DNA of 61,580 nt, taken from assembly GCA_947652855.1 (NCBI GenBank), contig CANTEO010000005.1:1-61580 (forward strand), given 5' to 3'. The notes beneath the pieces were generated by a model, which saw only the letters and a list, made by a program, of their open reading frames with translations, did not search any database and was not told the DNA's origin. The position numbers and the translations under genes are program-made. This document shows positions 1 through 8,571 of this stretch, piece after piece; the stretch's first letter is position 1, and each line of letters starts with the position of its first letter. This DNA is from an uncultured Roseburia sp. (GTDB lineage Bacteria > Bacillota > Clostridia > Lachnospirales > Lachnospiraceae).

Positions 1-395
1 GAGTTTCTTTAAAGATTTAAAAGAAGATATTGCACAATCCGAAATCTGCAATTATGATCTCAAGCATAACATTTGGCATGGGGCATTTGTTGAATTTATT
101 CAATGGAAGTGGCATGGACTTGGCGAACAATTTGTGTCAAATTTGTTTTGCGGTTGCGGTAGGCTTCCTGTTTGTAATAATCTTTTATCGTGGCGGAAGC
201 CTGCTCCCCTGTATTTTTACCCATTCCGCTATTAACGCTCTCAGTACTTTTGCAAATGAAGCGGGATTTACGGTGGAAAAGCAGATTATGCGTATTCTTA
301 TTATGATTGCCCTAACGGTTGCTTACGCTTTAATCCTCACAAAGACGCTCCCAAAAATCTTTGGCTTTATGGGATATTTTGATGAAAAGATTTAA
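1..395 (+). pseudogene. CPBP-family intramembrane protease, 3' part, apparently frameshifted
   Basis: The open frame from a TTG at 30 to 395 encodes about 121 residues with the C-terminal signature of CPBP (CAAX protease / bacteriocin-immunity type) membrane proteases: a TFGMGHLLNL motif whose His belongs to the active site, and a later FTHSAINAL motif with the second conserved His. Several hydrophobic helices are visible. The catalytic Glu-Glu motif should lie upstream. In this frame a TAA at 18-20 blocks extension to the left, while the neighbouring frame reads SFFKDLKED from base 2, which fits what normally precedes NPKSA in this family. I therefore infer a one-base frameshift near 27-33, either real or a sequencing error. 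The window edge removes the start. An alternative is a genuinely short ORF starting at 30, which would lack the catalytic Glu pair. Confidence 0.6.
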
Positions 396-421
396 ATAAG
401 TATTAAAATTTTTTGATTCCT

Positions 422-450
422 TTGACAAAGCATAGGATTTATGCAAGAAT
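422..450 (+). promoter_or_regulatory. Candidate sigma-A promoter for the DUF1002-type gene
   Basis: TTGACA at 422-427 is followed after 17 bp by AAGAAT at 445-450, about 33 bp before the start codon at 483. The -35 is perfect and the -10 matches 4 of 6 positions. Confidence 0.55.
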
Positions 451-482
451 AAATTGTTCTATGAATGAGAGGAGGATTTCAG

Positions 483-1769
483 ATGAAGAAAACATTCATG
501 CGCACAATGAGCGTGCTGCTGACATTTCTCATGATCTTCGGCCAGATGACTAGCGTGCTTGCGACGGGGACAGATGAGCCGGTGGACGCGACGACTGCGG
601 AGACAGGAGCGAGGGCTGGAATAGACGGCGCAGTGGAAACTCCGGAAAAGACCCAGGACGGGGACGCGGCGGGAGCCGGGACGGACGCAGGGGCAGAGAC
701 GGGCCCGGGAGAAAATGTCGGGACGGGAGAGCCTTCGGTTCCTGAGACGCCGGAAGAAAATGGAGCAGCAGGGGCCGGATCCGGCAATGGGACGGACACA
801 GAGGCAGCCGGGCAGCCGCAGGAGCCGGCAGGATCCAGTGAGGCGAAGCCGGAGGATGCAAATACAGAGACGAAGCCGGAAAAAGACATTTCCGGGGACA
901 TCACCGTGGACAGTGAGAAGGACATTTCCGGGACGATTACGGTAGAAGAAGATAAAAACGACGATAAAGTGGAGATTCAGAAAGGCGACAAGCCGTACTT
1001 AGCCCTTGGCGCGGACTTAACGCCGCAGCAGCAGGCCACGGTGCTTGCGATTATGGGAATTGACAGCGCGAAGCTTTCGGATTACGATGTGGTCTATGTC
1101 AATAATTCTGAGGAGCATCAGTACTTAAACTCTTACATTGACAGCAGCAAAATCGGCTCCAAATCCTTATCGTCGGTCGTGATTATGGAGCGCAAGGACG
1201 GCAACGGGATCAATGTCTCCACGAATAACATTTCGTACTGCACCGTCGGAATGTACAAAAACGCATTGGCGACGGCAGGCATTGAGAATGCGGACATCAT
1301 CGTGGCGGCTCCGTTCGCGATTTCCGGGACGGCCGCGTTGGTCGGCGTCTTTAAGGCGTATAAGGAAATGACAGGGGATGAGGTTGACGAGGAGAACATC
1401 GACGCCGCCCTGCACGAGCTGGTGCTGACCGGGTCATTGGAGTCAGCCGGGGCCAGCTCAGACGAGGTGGAGAATATGATGGCTTATGTCAAGCAGGCTG
1501 TCGTTAAGCATGACTTGTCGGATGAATCGGAAATCAAAGACGTGATTGCGGAAGGCTGCGAGAAGTTTGGCATCACCCTTACGGAAGAAGAGAAGGGAGA
1601 GCTTGTCGGCCTGATGCAGAAAATCAGCAAGCTGGATTTGGATTGGGATAAACTGATTAATTCGGCGCAGTCCATTTACGATAAAATCATGTCGGCGGAC
1701 AGCGGGTTCTGGGCAAAAATTAAGGAGCTTTTACAGTCGATCATAGCAAAGATAAAGGAATTGTTTTAA
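483..1769 (+). CDS. Secreted DUF1002 (YpuA-like) protein with long disordered linker
   Basis: The start at 483 is preceded by GAGGAGG at good spacing; an upstream ATG at 465 contains that RBS and is rejected. The 428-residue product has a signal peptide (about residues 1-28, ending SVLATG). Residues 30-165 are a low-complexity stretch rich in Gly, Ala, Glu, Thr and Pro. The C-terminal 260 residues resemble DUF1002 of Bacillus YpuA, with YLALGADLTPQQQ at the domain start and VVYVNNSEEH and FAISGTAALVGVFKAY motifs. The function of DUF1002 is unknown; an extracytoplasmic location is likely. The gene is monocistronic, between its own promoter and a hairpin terminator. Confidence 0.85.
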   Translation: MKKTFMRTMSVLLTFLMIFGQMTSVLATGTDEPVDATTAETGARAGIDGAVETPEKTQDGDAAGAGTDAGAETGPGENVGTGEPSVPETPEENGAAGAGSGNGTDTEAAGQPQEPAGSSEAKPEDANTETKPEKDISGDITVDSEKDISGTITVEEDKNDDKVEIQKGDKPYLALGADLTPQQQATVLAIMGIDSAKLSDYDVVYVNNSEEHQYLNSYIDSSKIGSKSLSSVVIMERKDGNGINVSTNNISYCTVGMYKNALATAGIENADIIVAAPFAISGTAALVGVFKAYKEMTGDEVDEENIDAALHELVLTGSLESAGASSDEVENMMAYVKQAVVKHDLSDESEIKDVIAEGCEKFGITLTEEEKGELVGLMQKISKLDLDWDKLINSAQSIYDKIMSADSGFWAKIKELLQSIIAKIKELF

Positions 1770-1774
1770 GGGAA

Positions 1775-1813
1775 AGGGAGCTGGCGCGCTTTTTGGCGCG
1801 GCAGCCCTTTTTT
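1775..1813 (+). terminator. Intrinsic terminator after the DUF1002-type gene
   Basis: A GC-rich hairpin (GCTG..CGCG / CGCG..CAGC with a GGG/CCC base) starts just after the stop codon at 1769 and is followed by a T-rich run at 1807-1813. Confidence 0.75.
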
Positions 1814-1901
1814 ATCTTATAGGAATGACCTTTTCACGCTAATCACAAGAGGTAAAATATTGCTTTGCAATTGTGCTCGGCGCGCAAAGTGTCCATGCCC
1901 C

Positions 1902-2552
1902 TCATGAGTGAGGAGTTAGGGGAGGTGAAGTGGGCCTGCCCACTTTTTTATCTGACGGGAGCCTAAGGCGGATGGCAGAGCAGACAGCGGAGCAAACGGC
2001 ATACAGGGCGCTTAGGGCAAGGAACGCAAACAGGATGACGCTTCGCCCATGCCGGAAGCCCGGCTCACTTAGGTAATAGGGGGTGAGCTTGGAACGGATG
2101 CCGCTTTTGGTCCAGGATAAGTCGTTTGACAGTGCGTCAAGCAGCCGATTGTACGCGTCGTCCGCCGCCTGTATGGAGCCATAGAACTCTGCCTGCGCAA
2201 CTCTTGTTTCCCCTTGTCCGCAGGAATCGGGGGAAAGCAGGACGATCTGGCAGGCCGTTTGGTCTGTCAGATAGTAAAAATAGCCGGCAGCCTGGCCGTC
2301 TCGCATCTGCGCATAGCCCGTGTATTTCAGATCCTTTAAAGTTATGGAAAGAAAGACGTCTTTTTTTTCGGCCAGAGGCCCAATGTCAGAGACGGCTGCG
2401 GCCTTTGTTGGAAAGGCTGCGGATATGACCGGAAATGCGTAAAAAAGAAACCCGAGGGAAAAAAGGCAAAGCAGGGAGCAGGTCAGGCGGATTCGGGCTT
2501 GTTTTTTGGTCTGCTGTTTTTTGTGAAGTTTTGTTCTGATTCGTCGAGCCAT
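1902..2552 (-). CDS. Hypothetical membrane protein, two transmembrane segments
   Basis: I do not recognise this 216-residue protein. It has a basic N terminus, a transmembrane helix at about residues 22-46, an extracytoplasmic region of about 120 residues and a second helix near 168-195, followed by a short basic Pro-rich tail. The start at 2552 (MARRIRTK) is chosen because GAGGAAA lies directly upstream. The frame stays open further upstream only through two copies of a 51-bp repeat, which would add MRKRPAGIPFCAKYCAI twice; these are more likely non-coding. The last codons contain an inverted repeat (AGTGGGC/GCCCACT, about 1932-1945) that reads as a terminator-like hairpin on the + strand. 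The neighbours give no clue to function. Confidence 0.6.
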   Translation of the reverse strand: MARRIRTKLHKKQQTKKQARIRLTCSLLCLFSLGFLFYAFPVISAAFPTKAAAVSDIGPLAEKKDVFLSITLKDLKYTGYAQMRDGQAAGYFYYLTDQTACQIVLLSPDSCGQGETRVAQAEFYGSIQAADDAYNRLLDALSNDLSWTKSGIRSKLTPYYLSEPGFRHGRSVILFAFLALSALYAVCSAVCSAIRLRLPSDKKVGRPTSPPLTPHS

Positions 2553-2560
2553 ATATTTCC

Positions 2561-2693
2561 TCATGATTGCGCAGTATTTTGCGCAGAAAGGGATGCCCGC
2601 AGGGCGTTTCCTCATGATTGCGCAGTATTTTGCGCAGAAAGGGATGCCCGCAGGGCGTTTCCTCATGATTGCGCTGCATTTTGCGCATTTTTC
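2561..2693 (-). repeat. 51-bp palindromic repeat, locus 1 (2.6 tandem units)
   Basis: Two exact 51-bp units (2561-2611 and 2612-2662) and a partial third (2663-2693). Read on the minus strand, each unit has a TGCGC..GCGCA hairpin and a second small hairpin CGCCCTGCGGGC. It is one of five loci in the window. The end proximal to the minus-strand gene supplies the GAGGAAA that serves as its ribosome binding site. Confidence 0.85.
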
Positions 2694-2742
2694 TTTTGTT
2701 AGGTATTATTATAGGGAACATCCATAAAAAAAGCAATCTTAT

Positions 2743-2771
2743 TTGCCGCATAGGAATTCTTTTGCTATAAT
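2743..2771 (+). promoter_or_regulatory. Sigma-A promoter for the methyltransferase-hslO-nadE run
   Basis: TTGCCG at 2743-2748 and a perfect TATAAT at 2766-2771 are separated by 17 bp, 35 bp upstream of the start codon at 2807. Confidence 0.7.
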
Positions 2772-2806
2772 GGAAAGGCATATTTTGGCAAATGGGAGGG
2801 ATAGCG

Positions 2807-3601
2807 ATGGAGGCATACAGCGGATTTGCGGAATTGTACGATCTGTTTATGGACAATGTGCCGTATGAGGACTGGTGCGCATATTTGGTTCGGGCGTTAA
2901 GGGAGCATGGCATAGAGGATGGCCTTGTCCTGGACTTGGGCTGCGGCACAGGGAAGATGACGAGGCTTCTGGCAGAGGCCGGCTATGACATGATTGGCGT
3001 GGACGCGTCCATGGAAATGCTAGGAATTGCCAAAGCGCAGGAAGGAGACGGCTCCGGCATTTTATATTTGAATCAGGATATGCGGGAATTCGAGCTTTAT
3101 GGGACGGTGAGGGCAGTCGTTTGCGTGTGCGATTCCATCAATTATATCACGTCGGAGGAAGAGCTGCTTGCCGTGTTCTCTCTTGTCAGCAATTATTTGG
3201 ATCCTGGCGGTATTTTTCTGTTTGATTTGAACACATTATATAAATATAGGGAAATCCTGGGCGATCGGACATTTGTGGAGAATCGCGAGGAAGGGAGCTT
3301 TATCTGGGAGAATTATTTTGACGAAGAGGATCGGATCAACGAATATGGCCTGACCCTGTTTTCCCGGGAGGCGGATGGCAGATACCGAAAATATGAGGAG
3401 ACGCATTTTCAGAAAGGCTACGAAATAGAGGACATTAGGCGGCTGCTGGAGGAATCCGGAATGGAATGGGCAGGCTGCCGCGAGGGCTACGCCAGTGAGG
3501 CGCCAGGAGAGCGGAGCGAGCGCGTCTGCATTATGGCTAGGGAATGCCGAAAGGACGGCGGGCCGCATAAGAAGGACGGTCAAAAAACGAAGGATGAATA
3601 G
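2807..3601 (+). CDS. Class I SAM-dependent methyltransferase
   Basis: The 264-residue protein has the Rossmann methyltransferase motifs in order: motif I VLDLGCGTGKMTRLLAE (about residues 46-62), an acidic motif II ending strand beta-2 (IGVDAS), and a following NQDMREF segment typical of motif III. An N-terminal YDLFMDNVPYEDW helix matches the small-molecule methyltransferases common in Firmicutes (Methyltransf_25/11 type). The substrate cannot be told. GGGAGGG precedes the ATG at 2807; an ATG at 2792 has no RBS. It is the first gene after a good promoter and lies 23 bp upstream of hslO, so it probably leads an operon with hslO and nadE. Confidence 0.85.
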   Translation: MEAYSGFAELYDLFMDNVPYEDWCAYLVRALREHGIEDGLVLDLGCGTGKMTRLLAEAGYDMIGVDASMEMLGIAKAQEGDGSGILYLNQDMREFELYGTVRAVVCVCDSINYITSEEELLAVFSLVSNYLDPGGIFLFDLNTLYKYREILGDRTFVENREEGSFIWENYFDEEDRINEYGLTLFSREADGRYRKYEETHFQKGYEIEDIRRLLEESGMEWAGCREGYASEAPGERSERVCIMARECRKDGGPHKKDGQKTKDE

Positions 3602-3624
3602 AGAGAAAGAAGGGGGAAGCTGAA

Positions 3625-4494
3625 ATGGCAGACAGTATTGTACGGGCGACGGCCCAGGATGGGCAGATCCGGGCATTTGCCATCACGTCAAAGGAGTTAG
3701 TGGAGGCGGCGAGGGTACGCCATGACACAAGCCCGGTCATGACGGCCGCGCTTGGCCGCCTGCTGTCCGGCGCGGCCATGATGGGCGTCATGATGAAGGG
3801 GGAAAAGGATTTGCTGACAATTTCCGTGCAGGGCAGGGGGCCGGCAAAGTCCCTTATTGTGACGGCTGATTCCATGGGCCATGTCAAGGGCTATCCGGGG
3901 GAGCCGAACGTGATCCTGCCGCCGAACGCCAAGGGGAAGCTTGACGTGGGCGGCGCGATTGGGCCGGGCGTAATGAGCGTAATCAAAGACATTGGGATGA
4001 AAGAGCCGTATGTGGGCCAGATTGCGCTGCAGACAGGGGAAATCGGGGATGACCTGACGTATTATTTTGCGACGTCTGAGCAAATCCCTTCTGCTGTCGG
4101 CCTTGGCGTTTTGATGAACAGGGACAATACGGTAAAGGTGGCGGGCGGATTTCTCTTACAGCTTCTGCCGTTTGCGGACGAAGAGACGGTTGCGAAGCTG
4201 GAGGGGCGGATTGCGGAGGTGACGGGCGTGACCGCGCTTTTGGAAAAGAGCAATTCCCCAAAGGACTTGCTGAAAGCCGTCCTGGGGGACATCCCGTTTG
4301 ATGTGACGGACGTGCTGCCGGCCTCCTTCCGCTGCGACTGCTCGAAGGAGAAGATCGCGAAATCGCTTGCCACCCTTGGAAAAAAAGAGTTGGATGAGAT
4401 CATCGCGGACGGAGAGGGCATTGAAGTGAAGTGCCATTTTTGCAATCAGGATTACAAATTCAGCATTGCGGAGCTAAAGGAGATCAGAAGGTGA
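3625..4494 (+). CDS. hslO: Redox-regulated chaperonin Hsp33
   Basis: The 289-residue product matches Hsp33 in length and along its whole sequence. The C-terminal redox switch is present: Cys237-x-Cys239 and Cys270-x2-Cys273, the four zinc-binding thiolates that form disulfides on oxidation. Hsp33 is a cytosolic holdase protecting unfolding proteins during oxidative stress. An AAGGGGGAAG ribosome binding site precedes the ATG. The stop codon overlaps the GTG start of nadE (GTGA), so translation of the two is probably coupled. Confidence 0.96.
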   Translation: MADSIVRATAQDGQIRAFAITSKELVEAARVRHDTSPVMTAALGRLLSGAAMMGVMMKGEKDLLTISVQGRGPAKSLIVTADSMGHVKGYPGEPNVILPPNAKGKLDVGGAIGPGVMSVIKDIGMKEPYVGQIALQTGEIGDDLTYYFATSEQIPSAVGLGVLMNRDNTVKVAGGFLLQLLPFADEETVAKLEGRIAEVTGVTALLEKSNSPKDLLKAVLGDIPFDVTDVLPASFRCDCSKEKIAKSLATLGKKELDEIIADGEGIEVKCHFCNQDYKFSIAELKEIRR

Positions 4495-6407
4495 AAGACG
4501 GATATATCAAAGCAGCCGCCATTACGCCCAAAGTGCGGGTGGCGGACACAACATTCAATACGGAGCAGATTTGCAGGGAGATCGAGGGGCGCGCGAAAAG
4601 CGGCGTGAAGCTTCTCGTGTTTCCCGAGCTGTGCATTACGGGCTATTCCTGCGGGGATCTGTTTTTACAGGACGCCCTGCTCGCGGGCGCGAAAAAGGGG
4701 CTTAAGAGCATTGTCAAATGCACGAAAGGCGTGGATGCGCTCGTGTTCGTGGGCCTGCCCTTTTCGTATAGGGGCAAGCTCTACAATGTGGCGGCGGCAG
4801 CCTGCGGCGGCGAGCTATTGGGCCTTGTGCCAAAAACGCATCTGCCCAATTACAACGAGTTTTATGAGCTTCGCCATTTCACGAAGGGGATGGCGGAGAC
4901 GGTGTATGTCGAATTTGACGGGGAATCGGTTCCCATGGGGAGCAACCTTTTGTTCTCATGCGATACGGTGGAGGGCCTGATTGTCGCCGCGGAAATCTGT
5001 GAGGATTTATGGGCGCCGAACCCTCCGAGCATACGCCATGCCCTGGCCGGGGCGACGGTCATCGTCAACCTTTCCGCAAGCGACGCGTTGACCGGAAAGG
5101 ACGCGTACCGGAGGGAGCTGGCCTGCGGTCAGTCAGCAAGGCTTCTGTGCGGATATGTCTACGCGGGGGCCGGCGCCGGGGAGTCAACGCAGGACGCGGT
5201 CTTCGCGGGCCATAGCCTGATTGCGGAGAACGGAGCCCTTTTGGCGGAGTTTGGGCCGTTTGAGGAGGGCGCGGCCGTTACGGAGCTTGACATAAAAAAG
5301 CTTTTGGAGGAACGCAGGAGGAACAGCGTCTTTGAGCCAAATGGGCCGGGAGCGGATTACGACGAGGCGGAATTTTCCTTAAAGCCGGAAAAGACGAAGC
5401 TGACGCGCTTTATTGACCCTGCGCCGTTTGTGCCTGGGAGGAAAGGGGAACGTGACGCGCGCTGCGAGGAAATTCTCCTTATTCAGGAAATGGGCCTTTG
5501 CGGGAGGCTAAGGCACACCGGAGCGACGTGCGCCGTGGTCGGCATTTCCGGGGGCCTGGACTCGACGCTTGCCCTGCTTGTGACGGCGCGGGCCTTTGAC
5601 CGGTTGGGCCTTGACCGGAAGGGGATTTGCGCCGTCACCATGCCGGGCTTTGGCACGACGGGCAGGACATACGACAATGCGGTGGGCATGATAAAAAGCC
5701 TTGGCGCCCGTTTTTTGGAAATCCCGATTCGGGACGCGGTCAGCCTGCATTTGAAGGACATTGGGCATGACGCGTCGGCGTTAGACGTAACGTATGAGAA
5801 CGCCCAGGCCAGGGAGCGCACGCAAATCTTAATGGACGTCGCCAACCGGGAGGGCGGCCTGGTGATCGGGACAGGGGATATGTCGGAGCTTGCCCTGGGA
5901 TGGGCGACGTATAACGGCGACCATATGTCGATGTACGGCGTGAACGCCTCTGTGCCAAAAACGCTGGTGCGCCATCTGGTGCGCCACTGCGCGGACGGAT
6001 GCGGCGACGCAGAGTTAAAGGACGTGCTGCATGACGTGCTGGACACGCCGGTCAGCCCGGAGCTGCTGCCGCCTAAGGACGGAAAGATTTCACAGAAGAC
6101 GGAAGATTTGGTGGGGCCGTATGAGCTGCATGATTTTTTCCTGTATTATATGCTCCGCTTTGGGTTTTCCCCAAAAAAGGTGTGGCGTTTGGCAAAGATT
6201 GCCTTTGCGGGCGCCTATGAGGACGCGGTCATTTTAAAGTGGCTGAAAAACTACTACCGCCGCTTTTTCTCACAGCAGTTTAAGCGCTCCTGCCTGCCGG
6301 ACGGTCCTAAGGTGGGCACGGTCGCGCTTTCGCCAAGGGGGGATCTTCGGATGCCTTCGGACGCGTCGGCCAGGATTTGGCTGGATGAGCTGGAAAAGCT
6401 GCCGTAA
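4491..6407 (+). CDS. nadE: Glutamine-dependent NAD+ synthetase
   Basis: This 638-residue two-domain enzyme converts nicotinate adenine dinucleotide to NAD+, using ammonia channelled from glutamine. The N-terminal nitrilase-fold glutaminase shows its triad: Glu46 (FPELCITGY), Lys115 (VPKTHLPN) and Cys170 (AAEICEDLW). The synthetase domain has the PP-loop motif GISGGLDS at about residues 351-358. The start is the GTG at 4491, preceded by AAAGGAG and overlapping the hslO stop; an in-frame ATG at 4431 lies deep inside hslO and is rejected. The length is normal for the glutamine-dependent type. Confidence 0.96.
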   Translation: MKDGYIKAAAITPKVRVADTTFNTEQICREIEGRAKSGVKLLVFPELCITGYSCGDLFLQDALLAGAKKGLKSIVKCTKGVDALVFVGLPFSYRGKLYNVAAAACGGELLGLVPKTHLPNYNEFYELRHFTKGMAETVYVEFDGESVPMGSNLLFSCDTVEGLIVAAEICEDLWAPNPPSIRHALAGATVIVNLSASDALTGKDAYRRELACGQSARLLCGYVYAGAGAGESTQDAVFAGHSLIAENGALLAEFGPFEEGAAVTELDIKKLLEERRRNSVFEPNGPGADYDEAEFSLKPEKTKLTRFIDPAPFVPGRKGERDARCEEILLIQEMGLCGRLRHTGATCAVVGISGGLDSTLALLVTARAFDRLGLDRKGICAVTMPGFGTTGRTYDNAVGMIKSLGARFLEIPIRDAVSLHLKDIGHDASALDVTYENAQARERTQILMDVANREGGLVIGTGDMSELALGWATYNGDHMSMYGVNASVPKTLVRHLVRHCADGCGDAELKDVLHDVLDTPVSPELLPPKDGKISQKTEDLVGPYELHDFFLYYMLRFGFSPKKVWRLAKIAFAGAYEDAVILKWLKNYYRRFFSQQFKRSCLPDGPKVGTVALSPRGDLRMPSDASARIWLDELEKLP

Positions 6408-6507
6408 GGCGTCGGCTTCGTTCGGCCGGCATGATCTGGACGAAGCCGTTATGGAAGGATGGGCCGCTGCGCCAGTCAGTTGGAGAAGAGAAAGGAAGGG
6501 TGGGAAG

Positions 6508-7677
6508 ATGCAGTATCGGAAGGATAAAAAAGGAAACGGCCTGTCTGTCCTGGGCTATGGCTGTATGCGCTTTACCAGAAAAGGGACGGGGATAGACCTT
6601 GCGAAAGCAGAGAGAGAAATCCTGTGCGCCATCGGGCATGGCGTAAATTATTTTGACACGGCGTATATCTATCCGGGCAGCGAGGCCGCGCTTGGCGAGA
6701 TACTAAGCAGGAACCATTGCAGGGAGAAGGTTTTTCTTGCGACAAAGCTGCCCCATTACATGATTAAGTCCATGGAGGGCGTGGAAAAGACGTTTCAGGA
6801 GGAGCTGCGCAGGCTCCGGACCGATCATATCGACTATTATCTGATGCATATGCTGACAGATGTGGACACCTGGGAGAAATTAAAAAAGATGGGGATGGAG
6901 GAATGGATCGCGTCTAAAAAGAAGAGCGGCGCCATCCGCAATATCGGATTTTCCTATCATGGGCATACCGCCATGTTCAAGCGGCTGGTGGACGCATATG
7001 ACTGGGAATTCTGCCAGATTCAGTACAACTATATGGACGAGCACAGCCAGGCAGGGCGGGAGGGGCTGCAATACGCGAATAAAAAGGGCCTGCCCGTCAT
7101 CATCATGGAGCCGCTCCGCGGGGGCCGTCTGGTAAGCCTCCTGCCAAAGGAGGCGAAGCGGCTGTTTGACGGATCCTGCACCCCGGCGGGCCTGGCGTTC
7201 CGGTGGCTTTATGATCAGCCGGAGGTGACGTGCGTGCTGTCCGGCATGAATTCCATTGAGATGATAGAGGAGAACGTCAAAACCGCAGAAGGCGCCCTGC
7301 CGGGCCATTTCTCGAAAGAAGATCAGGATTTGGTAGAGCGGGTGAAGGAAGAGGTCAGAAAAAGCGTGAAAGTCGGATGCACCGGATGCGGGTACTGTAT
7401 GCCCTGTCCAAAAGGCGTGGACATACCCGTCACGTTCCGCTGCTACAATGAGATGTATTCCGAGACGAAGGGCGGCGCGAGGAAGGAATACCTGCAATGC
7501 ACCGCATTCCGAAAAAACCAGAGCAGCGCGTCTCAGTGCGTCGGCTGCGGCAAATGCGAGGCGCACTGCCCGCAGCAGATTGAAATCCGAAAGGAATTGA
7601 AGCAGGCGGTGCGGGAGCTTGAGACGCTGCCCTATAAGGCGGCGAGAAAGGGAATCGCTCTCTTTCGGCTTTGGTAA
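6508..7677 (+). CDS. Aldo/keto reductase with C-terminal [4Fe-4S] ferredoxin-like domain
   Basis: The 389-residue protein has an AKR barrel (GYGCMRF at the N terminus, FDTAYIYPGSE with the catalytic Asp/Tyr, and a lysine in the ATKLPHY segment). It is followed by Cys-rich motifs CTGCGYCMPCPKG and CVGCGKCEAHCPQQ, the latter spaced like an 8Fe/4Fe ferredoxin centre. This architecture (COG1453) is common in anaerobes and probably links NAD(P)H and Fe-S electron transfer; the substrate is unknown. The ATG at 6508 is preceded by GGGTGGGAAG; an earlier in-frame ATG at 6385 is inside nadE. It may be read from the upstream operon, with a 100-bp gap. Confidence 0.88.
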   Translation: MQYRKDKKGNGLSVLGYGCMRFTRKGTGIDLAKAEREILCAIGHGVNYFDTAYIYPGSEAALGEILSRNHCREKVFLATKLPHYMIKSMEGVEKTFQEELRRLRTDHIDYYLMHMLTDVDTWEKLKKMGMEEWIASKKKSGAIRNIGFSYHGHTAMFKRLVDAYDWEFCQIQYNYMDEHSQAGREGLQYANKKGLPVIIMEPLRGGRLVSLLPKEAKRLFDGSCTPAGLAFRWLYDQPEVTCVLSGMNSIEMIEENVKTAEGALPGHFSKEDQDLVERVKEEVRKSVKVGCTGCGYCMPCPKGVDIPVTFRCYNEMYSETKGGARKEYLQCTAFRKNQSSASQCVGCGKCEAHCPQQIEIRKELKQAVRELETLPYKAARKGIALFRLW

Positions 7678-7685
7678 GGGCGCGG

Positions 7686-8405
7686 TCAGACGTGCCGGAC
7701 ATAGTCTTCCAGGGCGGCCTTCCTCTCTCCGACCTGCTGTAAGCTCCTTGCGTAGACGAGGGGGTACATGAAGACGGAAAGCGCCATGGCCGTAATCACG
7801 TCAAACAAAGAGTGCTGCTTTAAAAACAGGGTCGATAGGATGATGCTGGCCATAAGAAGCGCGGACAAGACGCGTATCCCGTTTTTCTTCTTAAGCTCTT
7901 CGCAATGCCAGACGGCGATGTTTACGCCGATGGAATTGTATACGTGGATGCTTGGGAACAGATTCGTAGGCGTGTCAATTTCGTATAAGTACTGCACAAG
8001 CTGCGTGAACACATTGTCCCGCGCAAATTCCTGGGGCCTTAGATGATGCCCGTTGGGAAAAACGGTGGAGACGATCAGGAAAATCGTCATTCCGGTGAAC
8101 AGAAAGCCGCAGAGCCTGTAATATTCGCCCTTATTTTTAAAGAAGAAATAAACGACCGCAATGGCGACGTAGGCGAACCAAAGCAGGTAAGGGACGATGA
8201 AGTATTCAATAAAAGGGATTTTGTCGTCTAACGCCATATGGATTTCATGGAAATGGCTCGTCACCGTGTCCTCAAGGTAGGAAAACCACGGGAGGTAAAG
8301 GCATAAATACAGCAGTATCAGCCCATGCCGGTACCGTTGGAAAAATGAATGCGCTTTCTTTTTCGATGAAATTTCTTTTGCGTTTACGTAATTCACGATG
8401 TTCAC
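7686..8405 (-). CDS. PAP2-superfamily membrane phosphatase / lipid phosphotransferase
   Basis: The 239-residue protein has about six hydrophobic helices and PAP2-type active-site motifs: FPSIHVYNS (motif C2) and LKQHSLFDV (motif C3, His and Asp). The first motif (KxxxxxxRP) is represented only by HLRPQEF, so the match is to the inositolphosphotransferase-like branch rather than classical PAP2. Such proteins act on lipid phosphates or transfer phospho-head groups at the membrane. It is convergent with the aldo/keto reductase (8 bp apart) and divergent from tcdA. Confidence 0.8.
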   Translation of the reverse strand: MNIVNYVNAKEISSKKKAHSFFQRYRHGLILLYLCLYLPWFSYLEDTVTSHFHEIHMALDDKIPFIEYFIVPYLLWFAYVAIAVVYFFFKNKGEYYRLCGFLFTGMTIFLIVSTVFPNGHHLRPQEFARDNVFTQLVQYLYEIDTPTNLFPSIHVYNSIGVNIAVWHCEELKKKNGIRVLSALLMASIILSTLFLKQHSLFDVITAMALSVFMYPLVYARSLQQVGERKAALEDYVRHV

Positions 8406-8571
8406 CCTTTACATTGGAATGCCTTTTATACTATTATGCTTATTGGAGCATTATAGCACAGGTGATTTTCGCCTACAACGTCAATTTTTACAAATTTAAT
8501 AAATTTTAGTAGAATCTTAAGAAAAATATGACAAAGTTGTTACGAAGTTGTGTAATATGGAAGGAGGGCCT

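Noticed and set aside
1930..1950. Plus-strand terminator AGTGGGC..GCCCACTTTTTT
   Set aside because: It looks like a terminator but lies within the end of the minus-strand coding region and no plus-strand gene leads into it after the terminator at 1775-1813; kept only as a note.
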